The notes beneath the pieces were generated by a model. It saw nothing but the letters and a program-made list of their open reading frames with translations, made no database searches and had not been told where the DNA came from. Below, piece after piece: positions 37,778 to 50,874 of a stretch of 64,000 nucleotides of DNA. Source of the DNA: Onchocerca lupi. Its lineage: Eukaryota; Nematoda; Chromadorea; Rhabditida; Onchocercidae. The stretch covers positions 62,001 through 126,000 of the forward strand of contig JAOVVO010000049.1 in assembly GCA_028564675.1 (NCBI GenBank). Direction: 5' to 3'. Positions within the stretch are counted from its first letter, which is position 1; each line of letters begins with the position of its first letter. Made by a program: the position numbers and the translations under genes.

Positions 37778-40700
37778 AAAGCCTATGGTCAGATGTTGTG
37801 GCACCTATTAATAAAACTTGAATTGCTTCCTCGGAATGATTCTCACATGGTACTAGGTATATCAAATTTCTGCTATTTTTTCCAGAAGGTAGTAAAATTT
37901 CTGTGCTTTATACTGAACTAGAAACTGAAATTTTGCTTTTGTTAAATTGTTAAATTGAGGGATCCTTATTCTCTCATTTAGCTAACAGAATCTATTAAAC
38001 TTTGATAAAATTGTTAAAACTTGAAATGAATTGAAAAGTAATCCTTCCGACTTGATTAACAGAATAAGTATTTTGTGTCGGTGAAAGTTGCGGAAATAGA
38101 TTATCTAGACTTTAGAAAAAAATAGCACTGAAGAATTTTTTATCAGCATTTCTGGTCTTTTTAAATCGTTCGGTTTTCACTATTCGATAATCTCAGTTGT
38201 TTTGATTTTTCTTTTTTTTTCTTTTTTTTTTTTGTTTTGTTCCATAGCTGAGATGTTTTTCTAGATGATTATAAATGTTTTTTATCACTTTCCAGTTTTT
38301 TTCAGAAATTTTACCAAGTAAAGGGAAAAACTTTGAAATAAGAATAGCACATCTACTGGAAACTCAATGTTTTTTATCACCTATTTCCTATCTATAGTTG
38401 TTCTTTTTTTTGTTAAGCATTCTCGAAATTTCTAATCACTTTTCATTTGTCTTCTTCGGTTCAGAACTTTTTGTTAATTAACAATTAAAGACCAAGACTA
38501 TTATACTTCTTTTTATAACTCTACATACAATAAAAAAAATTACATAAGATGCCTGTAGTTTATGGTTTCGGTAGTATATTTGAAAATCTTATTATGGTAA
38601 TATGGAATCGATATAAAGACGAAATATAGTGGTCAAAAGTTGGAATCAAATTATTAAGTAATTTGAAATGACTTACGTCACATTACAATCCGCAAGCTCA
38701 TCATCCTGTATTTTTCCAGTCATTATGGCGAATTTCGTCGAATTTGTTTCCTGAAAATCTCCTGCAAATTAATTTTAAATGAAGTTATCAAGTGTTATTA
38801 CAAGCAAAATGATTATCGACTACTATTTATTTATTTTGTTTACTATATCTTTATTTACATTTCATTCATTTAATACTTTTCACAATCTCATTTTTTCTGT
38901 CAAACTGACTGGTTGCAAATATTGTCGCATTCTTGAAAAGTTGTCGCAATTTTAGAAGTTTCCCAAATCAGAAAACGATTAAATATCAGTAATTTACGTT
39001 TTATGGCTATTTCATTTTCTATCTATGCAGATGTAATTTACAACGAAATAGCTTCCCCAACTTCTTTCTCAATTCCAGCCGAAAATTTTTGAAATTCCTA
39101 TCAAAATAATCATAAGCATGATTAAGTTTTCAGGATCCCGCCAAAACTATTCTCGCGAAATGCAATTCTATTTGTTATTTCATAAAATTCCAACAAGTAA
39201 TAATTATTATGATCAAATATGCTTTCCAAAATTAAGTGATATTCATATTTCATAGAATCACTGTTGCAAACTTATTCATTGCTAAAAGTAAATTGCTATT
39301 GCTTTGAAGACTTGCTTGTTGACGTAAATCACCTAATTTAACCGCGAGACGCGGCACTGGCTTTACAAACATGTCAACTTCTAAAAGCATAAAAGTTTGA
39401 GATTAAAACCACCTTATGATTTTAAGCTTCTCGAAAATTCCCACCTCTACAGGTTGGAAGAGGTGATATTTATAATCTGTTGTTTCCTTCAGCATAAAAT
39501 TCATGATTTGAAACAATTTAGAATTAGATTTCAAAAACTGAAAGCAGAAGGAAATGGTTACCTTAGAAATAAAAGTATTCTGGCAGTGTCTTGGAATGAT
39601 TCCTGCTTTTTCAATAACCACCGGAATTGATTAGCAGTTTAAACAAACGTGGTTTTGCAGTTCGCAAGAGTGATAGAGCATGCACATTTTGAAGGTCACA
39701 GTTCTTTAAAATTCGCAATACCGGTTATTGATGTATACATTTCGAAAGTGGTACGCATCTCCAATGCAATTTAGGCGGTCTCAAAGAATGTTCAGGTCAT
39801 CCAGATTGTGTTTCCAACCTGAATGACCTACAGATCTTTGCACAAAGCGTGCAAACGGCGAAGGCGAGAATGAGATATTTTGAAAATGACGACCAAAGGA
39901 TGAATTGAGAAGTGTGCAATCAGAAGAGGGAGTTTTGAGTTTTAGGATTCATAATTTCCCAATAAAAAAAATTGAAACTCGTATTTCCTCCTGACACTAG
40001 TCAATTTATGGATCACATGAGTGGTACGATGGAAGTATACTTCATATCGATTGTTTCAAGCTTTTTAATTGCTTTTAGCATAGTATCTTACAAACTATGA
40101 AAAACATAATCATATCGATGGATAATATTGCCCTTTCATGGCGGGTTTTACAAGGTTTTTACAAATTTAATCAGGAGAGAAGGGAATTTCTCAGTTACTT
40201 ACTTGTTCATGAAGTTATCATTTCACGATATATCATCACATGGCAAAGATCACAGAACAAATTGCAACTACTCCATGTTAGATTTAAAATTTGAGATTTC
40301 TTGTTAGACAGCACAATGGCACATGGAGCATGCCAAGATTAAAATCATCAAATGCAGTCGTTTAACCTTTTATTTATATCTATAAGCTAGTTAATCGCTA
40401 CAGCAGGAATTTTCATTTGCTTTGTGTAAAAATATCAATAGCTTTACGTTACTCTACACTGATGAATTTTATTTGATAATAAATCATTACAAATGTATAC
40501 AAAGATGACAGAACGTAACCCAGGCAGGAATGGTTCACGCTTTTCTTGCTACGTGCTTCGAATGACTACGATAATTGTTTTTAAGATTTTCTTGTCTTTT
40601 ACATCATCATATGTTGAGAAAGTACAAAGACGTGTTTTGAAATTATTTCTGCAAAAAAATCGGAAATGTATTCTAGAGTGGTAACTTGGTCTTGTACTTA

Positions 40701-41359
40701 TCCATTATTTGGATAACTGAAGGATCCCAATATGCGTTATTTCTGAACTGTCTTTCCCTGGATTAGCGTTAGTCCAACTATATTTCTCAAATCCTTTTAC
40801 AGAAAGCAGGGAATGAACTCGAATATTTGTGTCCATTTTGGTGGAACCGCAGAACAAAACTATAAATTAAACTGAATTGAGTAAATTCAGCACATTCACC
40901 AGTACACCATTATAATACTCTAGTTGAGTGAGGAAAATAATGCAAATTTATTTGTATCATGGATTTCCTCGATTTTTCTATAGCACATCTCTCATAACAT
41001 TATTATGCAAATGAAAAGAAAAGTAGTATCACGTAACGATAATACCTTCATTCGGAAATCTCTAGTACGGCAGAAGCAGATCCACAAGCTTTTCTTTGGA
41101 TCTGTCATGAAGACATCAATTTCAACGTTATTGGATCGAACATATCCGGAAATCGATCAAATTTTTGGGCAAAAATTGCTAACTGTAAAAGGAAGTGTTA
41201 CCAATACAAAATTTCTAATCATTGCAGAATTGCAGATGTGTAATTAGTTCAAATTAATTAGTTCTCAAACTTTTTACAGTTCATAGTTCTGAACCAGTAG
41301 AAACTATAAAGCCTTACAACAGAACTCTACCACTTTTTTATGTAATTTCATTACGGATT
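37778..41359. other. 3.6-kb convergent gap between innexin and TRAPPC12
   Basis: Apart from 3' UTR sequence at both ends I see no gene. Short open frames (39397-39630, 40097-40294, 40493-40684, 41005-41247) show no domain, splice partner or codon pattern. T-rich runs lie at about 38210-38235. A small GC hairpin (ACCGCGAGACGCGG, near 39341) stands out from the AT-rich surroundings. Confidence 0.45.
37809..37814 (+). promoter_or_regulatory. Poly(A) signal of innexin
   Basis: AATAAA 32 bases after the innexin TGA, implying a very short 3' UTR if used. Confidence 0.5.
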
Positions 41360-43987
41360 TCAAAAATGAATTACATCCTCGTGTGCAACATTTGAAATCG
41401 AAAGTTCAGCTATGGTTGAAAAATTGATTGCCACTGGTTCGTTTGGATCATCTGGTAGGCTTTTCAACATTTTCATGGCATCAAAAACTTGTCCTTTATA
41501 CAGTAAGCAAATAGCTATGTTGTTGCACAGCTAAAAATTTTAAGGAAACAATATCTGAGAAAAAATAAGGGAAAAAAGTAAGATTACTGTTGCTTTATGT
41601 AAACATGATACTGACTAATCCGACATAATATCTATCAAAAGATCACGGATATATATGGTTCAAAAAGCAAACTACTGGAACCTATATCTAAGATTTGGAA
41701 AACAGGCTATCAGGATTTACGTAGAGCTGAACTCATTTCTCGTTTTTATTTCGTTTAATACAAATATATAGAAAAAGTAATCGAAATTACAGCACTTCGG
41801 AAGAAGAGAAAGAATTCAGATATTTCTGCAAGGTTTCATAAGCTTCGTTATAGTTGCCATAAAATATATATTTCAAACACCTAAAATATTCAGTGTTTGT
41901 TCCTCAAAATGTACCAGTCATGATACATTTCACAGTGGAACTAAATTTAAGCTTTAAAAAGATTTAAGCAAAAAAAAATTTAGATCAGCAAAAATTTCTG
42001 AACAAAACAACGATCGAGCAACGTGCCTATGTAAGATTTGATCGTCATGGACTGATGCAATGATTTCATTTGAATAATACTCTAATTTTTTTTGATCACC
42101 GATAGCCACCGCCATTCTCATTAACATCAATTTCAGAGCTGTCTGTTGCTCAGAACTCAGTCCAACTGCTTTTGACAAACGATTATACAGGATCATGGAG
42201 GTTGAATACTCCTGTAACAGTAAAAAACTTTTTGTAACAGCATTCGTCAGATCTGATGCATAATGATTAATTTATCCCTTTTCAACAAATCACCACCTAT
42301 CGTCCTACAGTAATTTTTCAAAGAACTTACTTTTTGTTATTTCAAAAAGAAAAAAAAAAAAGCTAAATACATACCTTTAAAAAAAATAAACTACGTGCAC
42401 GCATTTTTTGAACGGCTAACAAACGATCCTTCCATATTTCGAAGAAATGTTCGCTTCTGCTCGCAGAATTATTCAGAACCTGTGAAGTCAAACTTGATTT
42501 AGATTTCCACAACTACTAATATCACCGCAAAAACATGAAAATTCGACAAAAAGTGTAACCTAGATGTTACTTTGTTAACATTTTTCTCCAGTCTGTCAAT
42601 TCTTACTAAAGTTGCCCATGGGTTAGAAGTGAAACGTAAAGCCTCGGCATGGATCAAGCGCATACTGAATAGCACCAAACTTCCTAAAACTAAACGAATT
42701 AAAAAAAAAAAGCCCAATTTCTTTCCAATGATCAGAAACAAATTTGGCGACGTCAGTAATTTCCAAAAATTTGAAAATCGTTTCATTCGTCCCATGTTTA
42801 TTGTTTTTTTTCTTTTTTATATAAATATCTCATGAATGCAAATAGGGCATTACGAAAATCTGGAACATTTTTGATACCTGAATGTATACCTTTGCAACTT
42901 TCTGAATAGAGACTGGGGTAATACTGATAGAACAGATCTGGTGCATCCAGTTCTTCAAAAGGTATCAACTCGTCATTTAATAATGTATACAGTTTTAAAG
43001 CCATAAGCAATTGAAAACGGCATGCCCACACCTACGACGAGAATAAAATTAACAAATTGGGAAAAATTTACTTTACAAGTCATATTTTAGTACTTAATAG
43101 CTTAAGGTTGATTGTACACCGATAAAAATCAATCACGACCATACCATCTATTAAAGTGCTAATGATATCAAAATACAATCAAGCATACATTACGGCAAGA
43201 TGTTGCAAAAAATCCAGCGTCTATTTTCATGTAATAATATTCTAACAAGTAAACCTTCAAACTGTATTCTGTATTGTTCGAAGGCTGTCCAACCATCCCG
43301 AACCCTTGATTAATTTCTGTTAACAATTCAGCAGTTAAATTTACGGCAGCTCGAAGATGTCCATCGGCCTACAAATTTTCATACAATTATCGTAAAAATA
43401 TTTAAAGTCAACACTGCACTAGAATACCATGATGGTGACTGTACCTTCTTCCAGGACCATTATGGAATATAAGCCAGTGATATCCAGCATATCACTGTTT
43501 AAATCCTTCTGAACTTCCCTTTTAGCAAATATTTTCCACAAAGTCATGGAAATTTTTTTTATTAAAAATATTTGTTATGAATTCTTTTCCAGCCAACTGA
43601 CCTGAGAATTTCATCACAAAATAAAGAAGAAACCAACAATGAGAAGATGAACTCCATTCATATCTTTGGGGACTGACGGTCGAACGACAGTTTTATTCAG
43701 CTTCTGCTCCAGCATATTGGCCATCAAATCAGGTAAAGTTACAGCTGCCCTGAAAAAAATAATGGACGGTTTCGAGATCCAAATGCCAGTATCTATAAAC
43801 AAAACTTTGTAAAATCGCAAAAAAACGAAATGAAATCTGTGAAAATATGAATTCAAATATACAACAAGAATGCTTACTTCAAACCGGGCATAGTGTAGTA
43901 ATCATCAAATTTTGCCAATGAAAGCGCTTCTTTCAACCTATCCGAGTCGGGCCATTCCTGCATGCCGTCACCAGAAATCTTTTCCAT
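41360..43987 (-). CDS. TRAPPC12-like TPR protein (TRAPP III subunit)
   Basis: Subunit of the TRAPP tethering complex acting in ER-to-Golgi traffic; the human protein also has a mitotic role. Read 43987 to 41360. The start exon (43878-43987, MEKISGDGMQEWPDSDRLKE) leads to FDDYYTMPGLK, matching the TMPGLY segment of the human protein. Next come AAVTLPDLMANMLEQKLNK (exon from 43749), GTVTIM followed by ADGHLRAAVNLTAELLTEIN, and the conserved ELDAPDLFYQYYPSLY (about 42900-42960), matching human LDQPDLYYEYYP. Then MRLIHAEALRF, ALKLMLMRMAVAIGD, NEAYETLQKYL, LCNNIAICLLYKGQVFDAMK as TPR helices, and the end EDVIHF with TGA at 41360. The protein is shorter than the human one, lacking its long acidic N-terminus. 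An acceptor (TTGCAG) sits just before the ATG, as expected for a trans-spliced nematode gene. Some inner splice sites (around 43550-43680) are not settled. Confidence 0.85.
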
Positions 43988-44661
43988 CCCCTGCAAAACT
44001 AGATTACGTCATCCATCGATCTCTATACCGAAGACCTTTCGCTTCTGGTTGTTAGAGAACTTCCTAAAAATAAAATCAGGCTCCGACCTGTCATGTAAAG
44101 ACACTGCAAATACCTTTCCTTCGTTCTCGCAATCGTTTATTGAAAAACATGGAGTTAAAGACAATTAGAGAATATAAAAAAGGAAATATCCATAAGGATT
44201 TCTGGGATGTGATAAAAAAAATTCATTAGGACACAAAATTCAAAAAAAGGCACCAAAAATACACAGCTGCCATAAAATGACACTTTTGCTTCAAAAATAC
44301 CTTGCCTCTTCTGAAAATTTATTGGTTATCATGATTCAGAGCTAAGCATCATATTCATCGACTTGAAGAATACCGTTACAACAAAAAATATGCAAATAAA
44401 AGATAAACAGCATATAAACGGCCCGTAAACAAAAATAGGGAGACCAATGATTTCAAAATTTAAACATAGTCTAAAGATATCTCTCAGATAGATTTTTAGA
44501 TCTGTGGATAGGCACTAATGCAAAAGTCACGTCAAGTGTAATTCTTCGCACATGATTAAAAATAACAGCAAAAAAAAAAAAAAAAAAAAAAAATGAAAAC
44601 AATACAACCATAATAGCAAGCAGAGATCAATACTAACAAAAATTTTGAATAAAACATAAAA
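43988..44661 (-). other. Short gap between API5 and TRAPPC12
   Basis: About 670 bases separate the API5 stop from the TRAPPC12 start on the same strand. It holds an A-rich run near 44571-44593, a possible AATAAA (minus) at 44318-44323 and a TTGCAG acceptor just before the TRAPPC12 ATG. No gene is seen here. Confidence 0.5.
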
Positions 44662-47600
44662 TTAGTGCCGACTGAAGAGCCCTCCCGCACTATTCTTCCT
44701 GCCACCTCGACTCAGCATGCCTGAAAAATATTTTTTAAAGCCAAATCCCTATGAAATTTCTTTTCTTCTTTAGAGATTTTTGAGTATATTTCATCTATCC
44801 TTCCAGATTTCCTCGAATGCCATAAATTAACCTATAAAATTCTTACATTAAACATCGTTGCTAATTTCTTCTAAGGAATGGATCTAAAATTAGGTTAGTT
44901 GGTGAAACATGCTGGAATGACTTGATCAATAATTTTGATCACAAAAAGAAAATGAAAGGAAGATAAGTACTACGTGTACATGAGACTTGTACTGTACTAC
45001 AAAATGAAACGTCTTGAAATTTTAATGCAAAATAAGCTTAAAACACTCACCGCTATATTTTCCGCCAGGAGGTATATAGAAATGAGGAAGAGGTCTTTTC
45101 CGTTTCTGCTCCACTTTAACTTCCGATTCATGGTCCCGTTTTCTGGAAGAAGTCCTTAAAACTCACGGACTTAAAAACAAAACTGTTTTAAAAAATAGTG
45201 CATCCAATTGAAAATATACCTGTTTTCCGTCTTCCAGCTTGGTGTTATGACAAAAGCAAAGGAAGGAGATTTATGAGCAAGCATTTTTGTCAGATGAAGA
45301 GTATTTTCTGCCATTTTTAGAGAATTTTGTTGGAATGAAAGCTGATTCTTGTCTCGTTTGGAGGGTTCCAATTTACGCATCTTCTGCAGCTCAGAATTGG
45401 CGGAAATGATATAGTGTTGCAATAATCGTCCCAAGTAAATGATTCTGAAAAATTCTGCGATAAATGCAGTGCATAATATTGAAAAGGATAAGTGCACTCA
45501 AACTTGATCTTTTAACATGTAATATATTTTAGATTTTCATATGTAATCGCAGATAACATCAATCAAATATACATTCAATCAAATAACATCAATCAAATAT
45601 ATAGTACAATGGTATAACTAACTGTAAATTACAGTTAGTTATAGCTTTTCACTACACGATCAAAATGGTGTATATATCTCCTTGTTTTGATTGACGATAT
45701 ATAGGCTTTAATAATGTCTAATGTTGTAATTCCTCCAATATGATAGTCTTTACTCTAGATTTCTTGAGAAAGTGAATATTTTTCAGAAACTAGATGATGT
45801 CAAAATCAGAAAAAAACCTTTTCCGCCAATTGGCTGAATCCTTGCTATGTTCCAGTGCGTAATCAAAAGCTGTTTTATCTGTTCTACAGAATGATACAAA
45901 AGCTAAAGAAGTTGTTTCCAATTCGCTGAGACGTAATTCTTGCTCCAAAGATGAGTTCACATCTCCAACATCTGCATTGGAACATTCGGACGGCAGTGGC
46001 GGAATAAGCTTCTAAAATCGAAAACATCTAATCTTATTCAAAATCAATGGCTTTAATCAAGGACTTGTAAAAACTAATTTTTTATGATGATCAGACAAGA
46101 TGGTGACCCTAACAACGCTAATCCTAGATTATTGAGACTTAACTTTAATTATAATTAATTACAAATGAAATAATAATGGTAATTTGATAAATAAAACAAA
46201 TTTAACACTAACCGAAAAATAATCTGACAGAATTATTAAATCACCACGTTCTAATGACTTTGAGAATGGAGCAAGCTCAACCAGAGCTCGCAAAAATCTA
46301 ATACGTAAAGCTGCATTTACTTCTTCAAGAACTGGAATGCCTTTCGATATCATAAAATTCACGAGTTCAGTACTTCGACAATTCATCTAGAATAGAGTTT
46401 ATCACATTTCCAATAAGTTTTGCAACTTTTTTACAAGATGTAAACATCAAAACATAAACAAAAGAATTTCTCTATTTATATCATTACAGAACGGACCGAA
46501 AGAAGTAATCGCGCTCGCTCAACGAAATAGAGTATCTGATCAAAGCGTTGAGGATCGTTAGCCTGTAAGTTGAAAATTAATTGTACCCCAAGAATGACTA
46601 CAACAAATTCATGACAAAGTATGATCACTGATTATTTCAATCCAAAGGCATTTACAGAATATTTCGAGGCTCTTTTCATTACTTAACAGCAAGAAATTGT
46701 CAACCTCATTGTATAGTTTTCAAAAAATAGTAACTTATGGAGTTGAAAGTTGAAATCTTCAAACTGAAAGTCTTAAAAATAATTTTAAAAAAAAATACCG
46801 GGAATGGTTCATCAATCTGCATTTGGTCCACAACGATCTTGTACAGTATCATGCGTCCTTTCGCCGTTCGGAAAAACTCCAACGAACGCATAAAATTAAA
46901 AATTAAATCGAATTCCACAGCTGTGATATCTTTAAGCACCTGTAACAATTAAAAACGAAGTTTCAGTTTAACGCAGAAATGATCTTTCACACCACAGCAG
47001 ATATATTCGATAACAGGAAAAAAATTTGATTACCTCTCGAATGTGATGTTCGATGGATAGCATCAAGTCCTCGTTCATCAAATGAATCGGAATATCGCGT
47101 ACATGTAACTGAATGAATTTCAATAAGCGCAAACGTACCGATTCCTCTTCCGACTTCACAACATTAACAAATATCGCAGAAAGTACATCTGCGTATGAGT
47201 ATCATTCATTAAAATTCCTATGAATGTTCTGAAGAAAAAATGGAGAATTCCGGATAGTACAAAAAAATTATTCTGATCCAAACAATTCTTATCAATGTAT
47301 GCCATAAACGTTCTGTACTTATCAAGCATTAACCCTTCGGATGAGACTTCAAGAATTGAACGAGGACGTTTGTAAGCATAGCTATTTCTTGAAGTTCGTC
47401 CGTTTGCTGCAGCATCTGCGACAGTACATCCGCAATTTTATCGACAAGTTCACCAGATTTGACTAAATGTGGTACTTCACGAATTACTGCCTTCCGAATC
47501 TGCAAACGCACTCGACATATAATTGAAAGAAAAGACGGATACAGAAAAAGATAATCAGAATTAAATATCAAGATGCATTAAATGAATGACGCAACAAAAG

Positions 47601-48092
47601 GGATACATCAGGATCTCGATCTTCCAACAATGAAACAAGTGAATAAAATGCAACATTTCGTAGATCAGTGAAATCTTGCCAATATCGAACGATCATATGA
47701 GCACACAATTTTTTCACCTTTCCATCATTCCCTTTGGTACCCGAAATGAAAACTTTGTAATCTTCAGCATCCTGTAACTTCGTGCACTTCTATTTTCTTT
47801 CTGTTACCAAAAGATACTAAACTTAGATTTATTAAGCTGCTATTATTAAAGCAGCATTAGCATTCCAAAAAAATGGTCTAAGTTCATCAAATAAACTATG
47901 CAGTCTCAATGCCTAGTTGCAACAAACCTCAAGGTTATAATAAAGTTTGTCTTTGCCTGTTTAATTTTACTAAGTGAACTCATAATTATCTTGAATGTAT
48001 GGGTAATGAAAAAGCTAATGAATAACCTTAACTTCAGCCTTGTCCAGACGTTCGCAAGCATCATAAACATCATCAATTGTTGTACTGCTCAT
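44662..48092 (-). CDS. Apoptosis inhibitor 5 (API5/AAC-11) family protein
   Basis: Nuclear HEAT/ARM-repeat protein that in animals opposes apoptosis after growth-factor loss and binds partners such as Acinus. Eleven exons join in frame: 48027-48092, 47607-47771, 47334-47499, 47034-47188, 46799-46939, 46488-46562, 46213-46386, 45818-46011, 45220-45444, 45051-45142 and 44662-44720, giving 503 aa, close to the human length. The start MSSTTIDDVYDACERLDKAE is followed by the N-terminal helical repeats (AHMIVRYWQDFTDLRNVAFY, IRKAVIREVPHLVKSGELVD, LLKFIQLHVRDIPIHLMNED). The middle has VEFDLIFNFMRSLEFFRTAK and NDPQRFDQILYFVERARLLL. The C-terminal half has LGRLLQHYIISANSELQKMR, then a basic segment (KRDHESEVKVEQKRKRPLPH) that should be the nuclear localisation signal, and FYIPPGGKYSG with MLSRGGRKN, which match the family's conserved tail. 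Firm. Confidence 0.93.
45613..45643. repeat. Perfect 31-bp palindrome in an API5 intron
   Basis: TATAACTAACTGTAA and its exact reverse complement flank a single A. It lies in the intron between exons 45818-46011 and 45220-45444. Nearby (45546-45601) ATAACATCAATCAAATATA is directly repeated. Confidence 0.85.
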
Positions 48093-48168
48093 GTTTCAAA
48101 TCTTCTTTTCACAAAAACCTATACCAACAACAGCAAAAAGTTTGCCTGAAAAACAGTGAAAGCTGCTG

Positions 48169-48213
48169 CCTTTTATGACCTATCCCATGTTACATGGGAT
48201 AGGTCATAAAAGG
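48169..48213. repeat. 45-bp near-perfect palindrome upstream of API5
   Basis: 22-bp arms (CCTTTTATGACCTATCCCAT...) are exact reverse complements around one T. It lies about 80 bases upstream of the API5 start codon. Confidence 0.9.
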
Positions 48214-50219
48214 ATAGATAACCAATGTTAAAAAAGAGAAGAAATTGAAGTGATACTAAAGATATACATATAAAAAAAAATAATACCTGCAATGTAAAAG
48301 TAAGAATGAATATATAAAGAAGAAAATGCGCAAGCATAAAGAGCTGCATTCAAAGATGTTTAGTTGAGTATGACAAGATAATTTGTGTATTAATACCATG
48401 GTTTCAAGCTTAAGAGCAAGTACTCATGTTACCAATAAGCTCAGCTATTTGAGAGACTGGTAGATTTGGAAATCTAAAAGTTATTACAGCGACGAAGACA
48501 CAGCAAGAGATGTGTAGTGGAAGAATGGTATAAACTCAACCAGAACACTGCAATACTAGAATAAGATGCCACAAAAAGTATGGTAGCGAATTCACACAGA
48601 TTTCAAAGATGGACAACAGAAGGACATCACATGAGATAAGATGAAATTCACGACGATCAGGCATTCAATGGCGTAGATGTTGAGGAATTTATCAGCAACA
48701 TGTAGAATAATTGAACATAATGCTTCACAGTGATTGATGTCTAAAAAAATCTGACGATTCTTGCAGTTATTCCATATACATCTTAGATCCCTTTGAAAAA
48801 TAGTATTTTGGGTAATGATTTGCAATTGCAGGAACGAATCAATTAAATCCATAATAAAACAGTTATTTAAATTAGCTTCCACCAGAGCTATCAGTTGTTA
48901 TTTCGGGGCGGATGTGATATGAGTAGTCAAACAAGTATCCCAAGTTGAAAAGAGATAAAGAATAGAACTAAATGGAGGCAGCGAAGAAGAACAGCTTTAA
49001 ATAAAGAGAGATGAGGAAGGAATTAGATGAAAGGTTTCACTGAAAATAACACGTGTAGCATGTGTAGCTTCTGTCTGCTCCACACCTACCAGTACCTGGA
49101 ACTGATGATGTCTACAGCTTCTGATGAAATTTCTGCATAGTTATAGTCTGGAACTAGCTAGGTATACCAGCAAACAAATACTACCGATGATGGTAACTAG
49201 CCAATATGATAAACCCAATATAATCAACACTTCTATAGTAATTATAATTCAGGTCAAGAGATCTCTAACCATCGGATTCCAAACAGATGGATAAAACACA
49301 AATCTGCCACCATTCACGCGATACCCTTCTTGTCCTTAACCTGTAGCTAATCGTACTTGGCAACAGTAATTTTAACTGGTTGCTTGGATCGAGATGCTAT
49401 ACCTGGAAGTATTCAATATATTGGGACGTGTTATTTGTGGGTCGTAATATTGTTTACGGTTCCAGTTTTCATGCGCGTTGTGGGAGTTGATATTAATCTC
49501 TCCATGTTCTTTTTCGTTTTTCACAACCGTCGTCCGTTCATTTGTTTGCACGGAAATCAATAGTGACAGTGTATTACGCAATCAAGCACTCACTGGACAA
49601 TTCTGTAGATTTCTGTGAAAGAATATCATCATCTTCCAGAAATTAATGAAAATATGGTAGTCCTTATAGTTACGTGTGGCTCTTTCTTTGAGCAATATAT
49701 TTTCAAATTTTACTAAATACTCTCGAAATCATCCAAAAGATCAAGTTCAGGAAAGTGAAATGTTAGAATGCAAATATTAGGTTCAATAGCCAAATAATAA
49801 ATTTGGAAAATGCCGAATGGAATGTATAGATGATATCGTATTTCATCTCTCAATGTTTGGGGAAGTTTCAGATAACAATTGTGGTTGAACTATCTTGCGG
49901 TAATGAAGAAATCTAATTATGAATCGATTCATTATTACTCAATATTTCCAGGTACCAGCATATTCGTTTTGTTGTTGCAATCTTTCAACTACAATGAATG
50001 TTTTGGAATTATTTGGATTCGATTTCAGTACCACGCTTACCGAAACTCAAAAACTTACGAAAGGTTTTGCTATATTTATCATAAGCACGGCGCACATATT
50101 CCTTCATTCATTTACTTTTTTATGTATTTATTCATTTATTTAAATGACAACATGGAAGATCATGAACGTTTTCAGTTCGACGCATACTTTTATTCCCTAT
50201 AAACTTCTACTTTTAGTTC

Positions 50220-50375
50220 TCATACATATATATTTATATTTATTTATTTATTCACCTGTTTATTTATTTTTGTTTTTTATTTATTATTTATTTATTCACC
50301 CGTTTATTAATTTTTATTTGTTTATTTACTTATTTGTTTATTTATTTTTATTTATATTCATTTATTCATTATTTG
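50220..50375. repeat. TTTA-type microsatellite
   Basis: Imperfect repeats of TTTA/TTTAT interrupted by short CACC-containing breaks (TTATTCACCTGTTTATT, TTATTCACCCGTTTATT). Confidence 0.8.
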
Positions 50376-50874
50376 ATAAAATTTTATGGATGGAAGTCGA
50401 TATAATTTCAAATATATTGGCTCATTTTACTTTTCACGTCTAGTCTTTTATATTTCGAACATTTTAAAAAATTTATTAATAACCATACGACAGCCCAAAA
50501 TTCTGGTTATTAAGCTCTATCATGATTAATTTTTTAAAACCCAAAGAAAAATAATAAGAAAGAGACAAACACTTCCGTTATATCTTGTTCACGTGGTTTC
50601 TTACATAATTCTAATGATTCATTTACTATACGTTATCTTTCATTTTGCGTATGAGAAAATTGTTGTTTACAGTTTTCTTAAACGTGAGTTGAAACACTTC
50701 ATTTTAAACTGTAATCTTTCTTAGTCAACGGGTGCTTATTGATGGTTGCAAATTAATCGATTTTTACACGATAACGGTGATTGTTGTTTGGAATATTCAA
50801 TTATAATAAGCTGCTAAGAAATTTTTTAATATTTTGTTTTTATCAACTTTTTCTTTCTCTATAAATTTCTTCAG

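Larger units (their letters stand above)
48093..50874. other. 2.8-kb divergent region between API5 and RUN/FYVE gene
   Basis: Promoter space for API5 (minus) and, with its missing first exon(s), the RUN/FYVE gene (plus). It includes a 45-bp palindrome at 48169-48213, a purine-richer stretch at about 48300-49050 without clear coding, and a TTTA/TTTAT microsatellite at about 50220-50375. The open frames at 49879-50443 are mostly this microsatellite. Confidence 0.45.

Noticed and set aside
48300..49560. Possible bacterial (Wolbachia-like) insertion because composition shifts
   Set aside because: No bacterial gene, long frame or codon signature is visible; composition alone is not enough.
50144..50443. 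99-codon hydrophobic frame resembling a membrane protein
   Set aside because: Hydrophobicity comes from a TTTA microsatellite read as Leu/Phe/Ile/Tyr.
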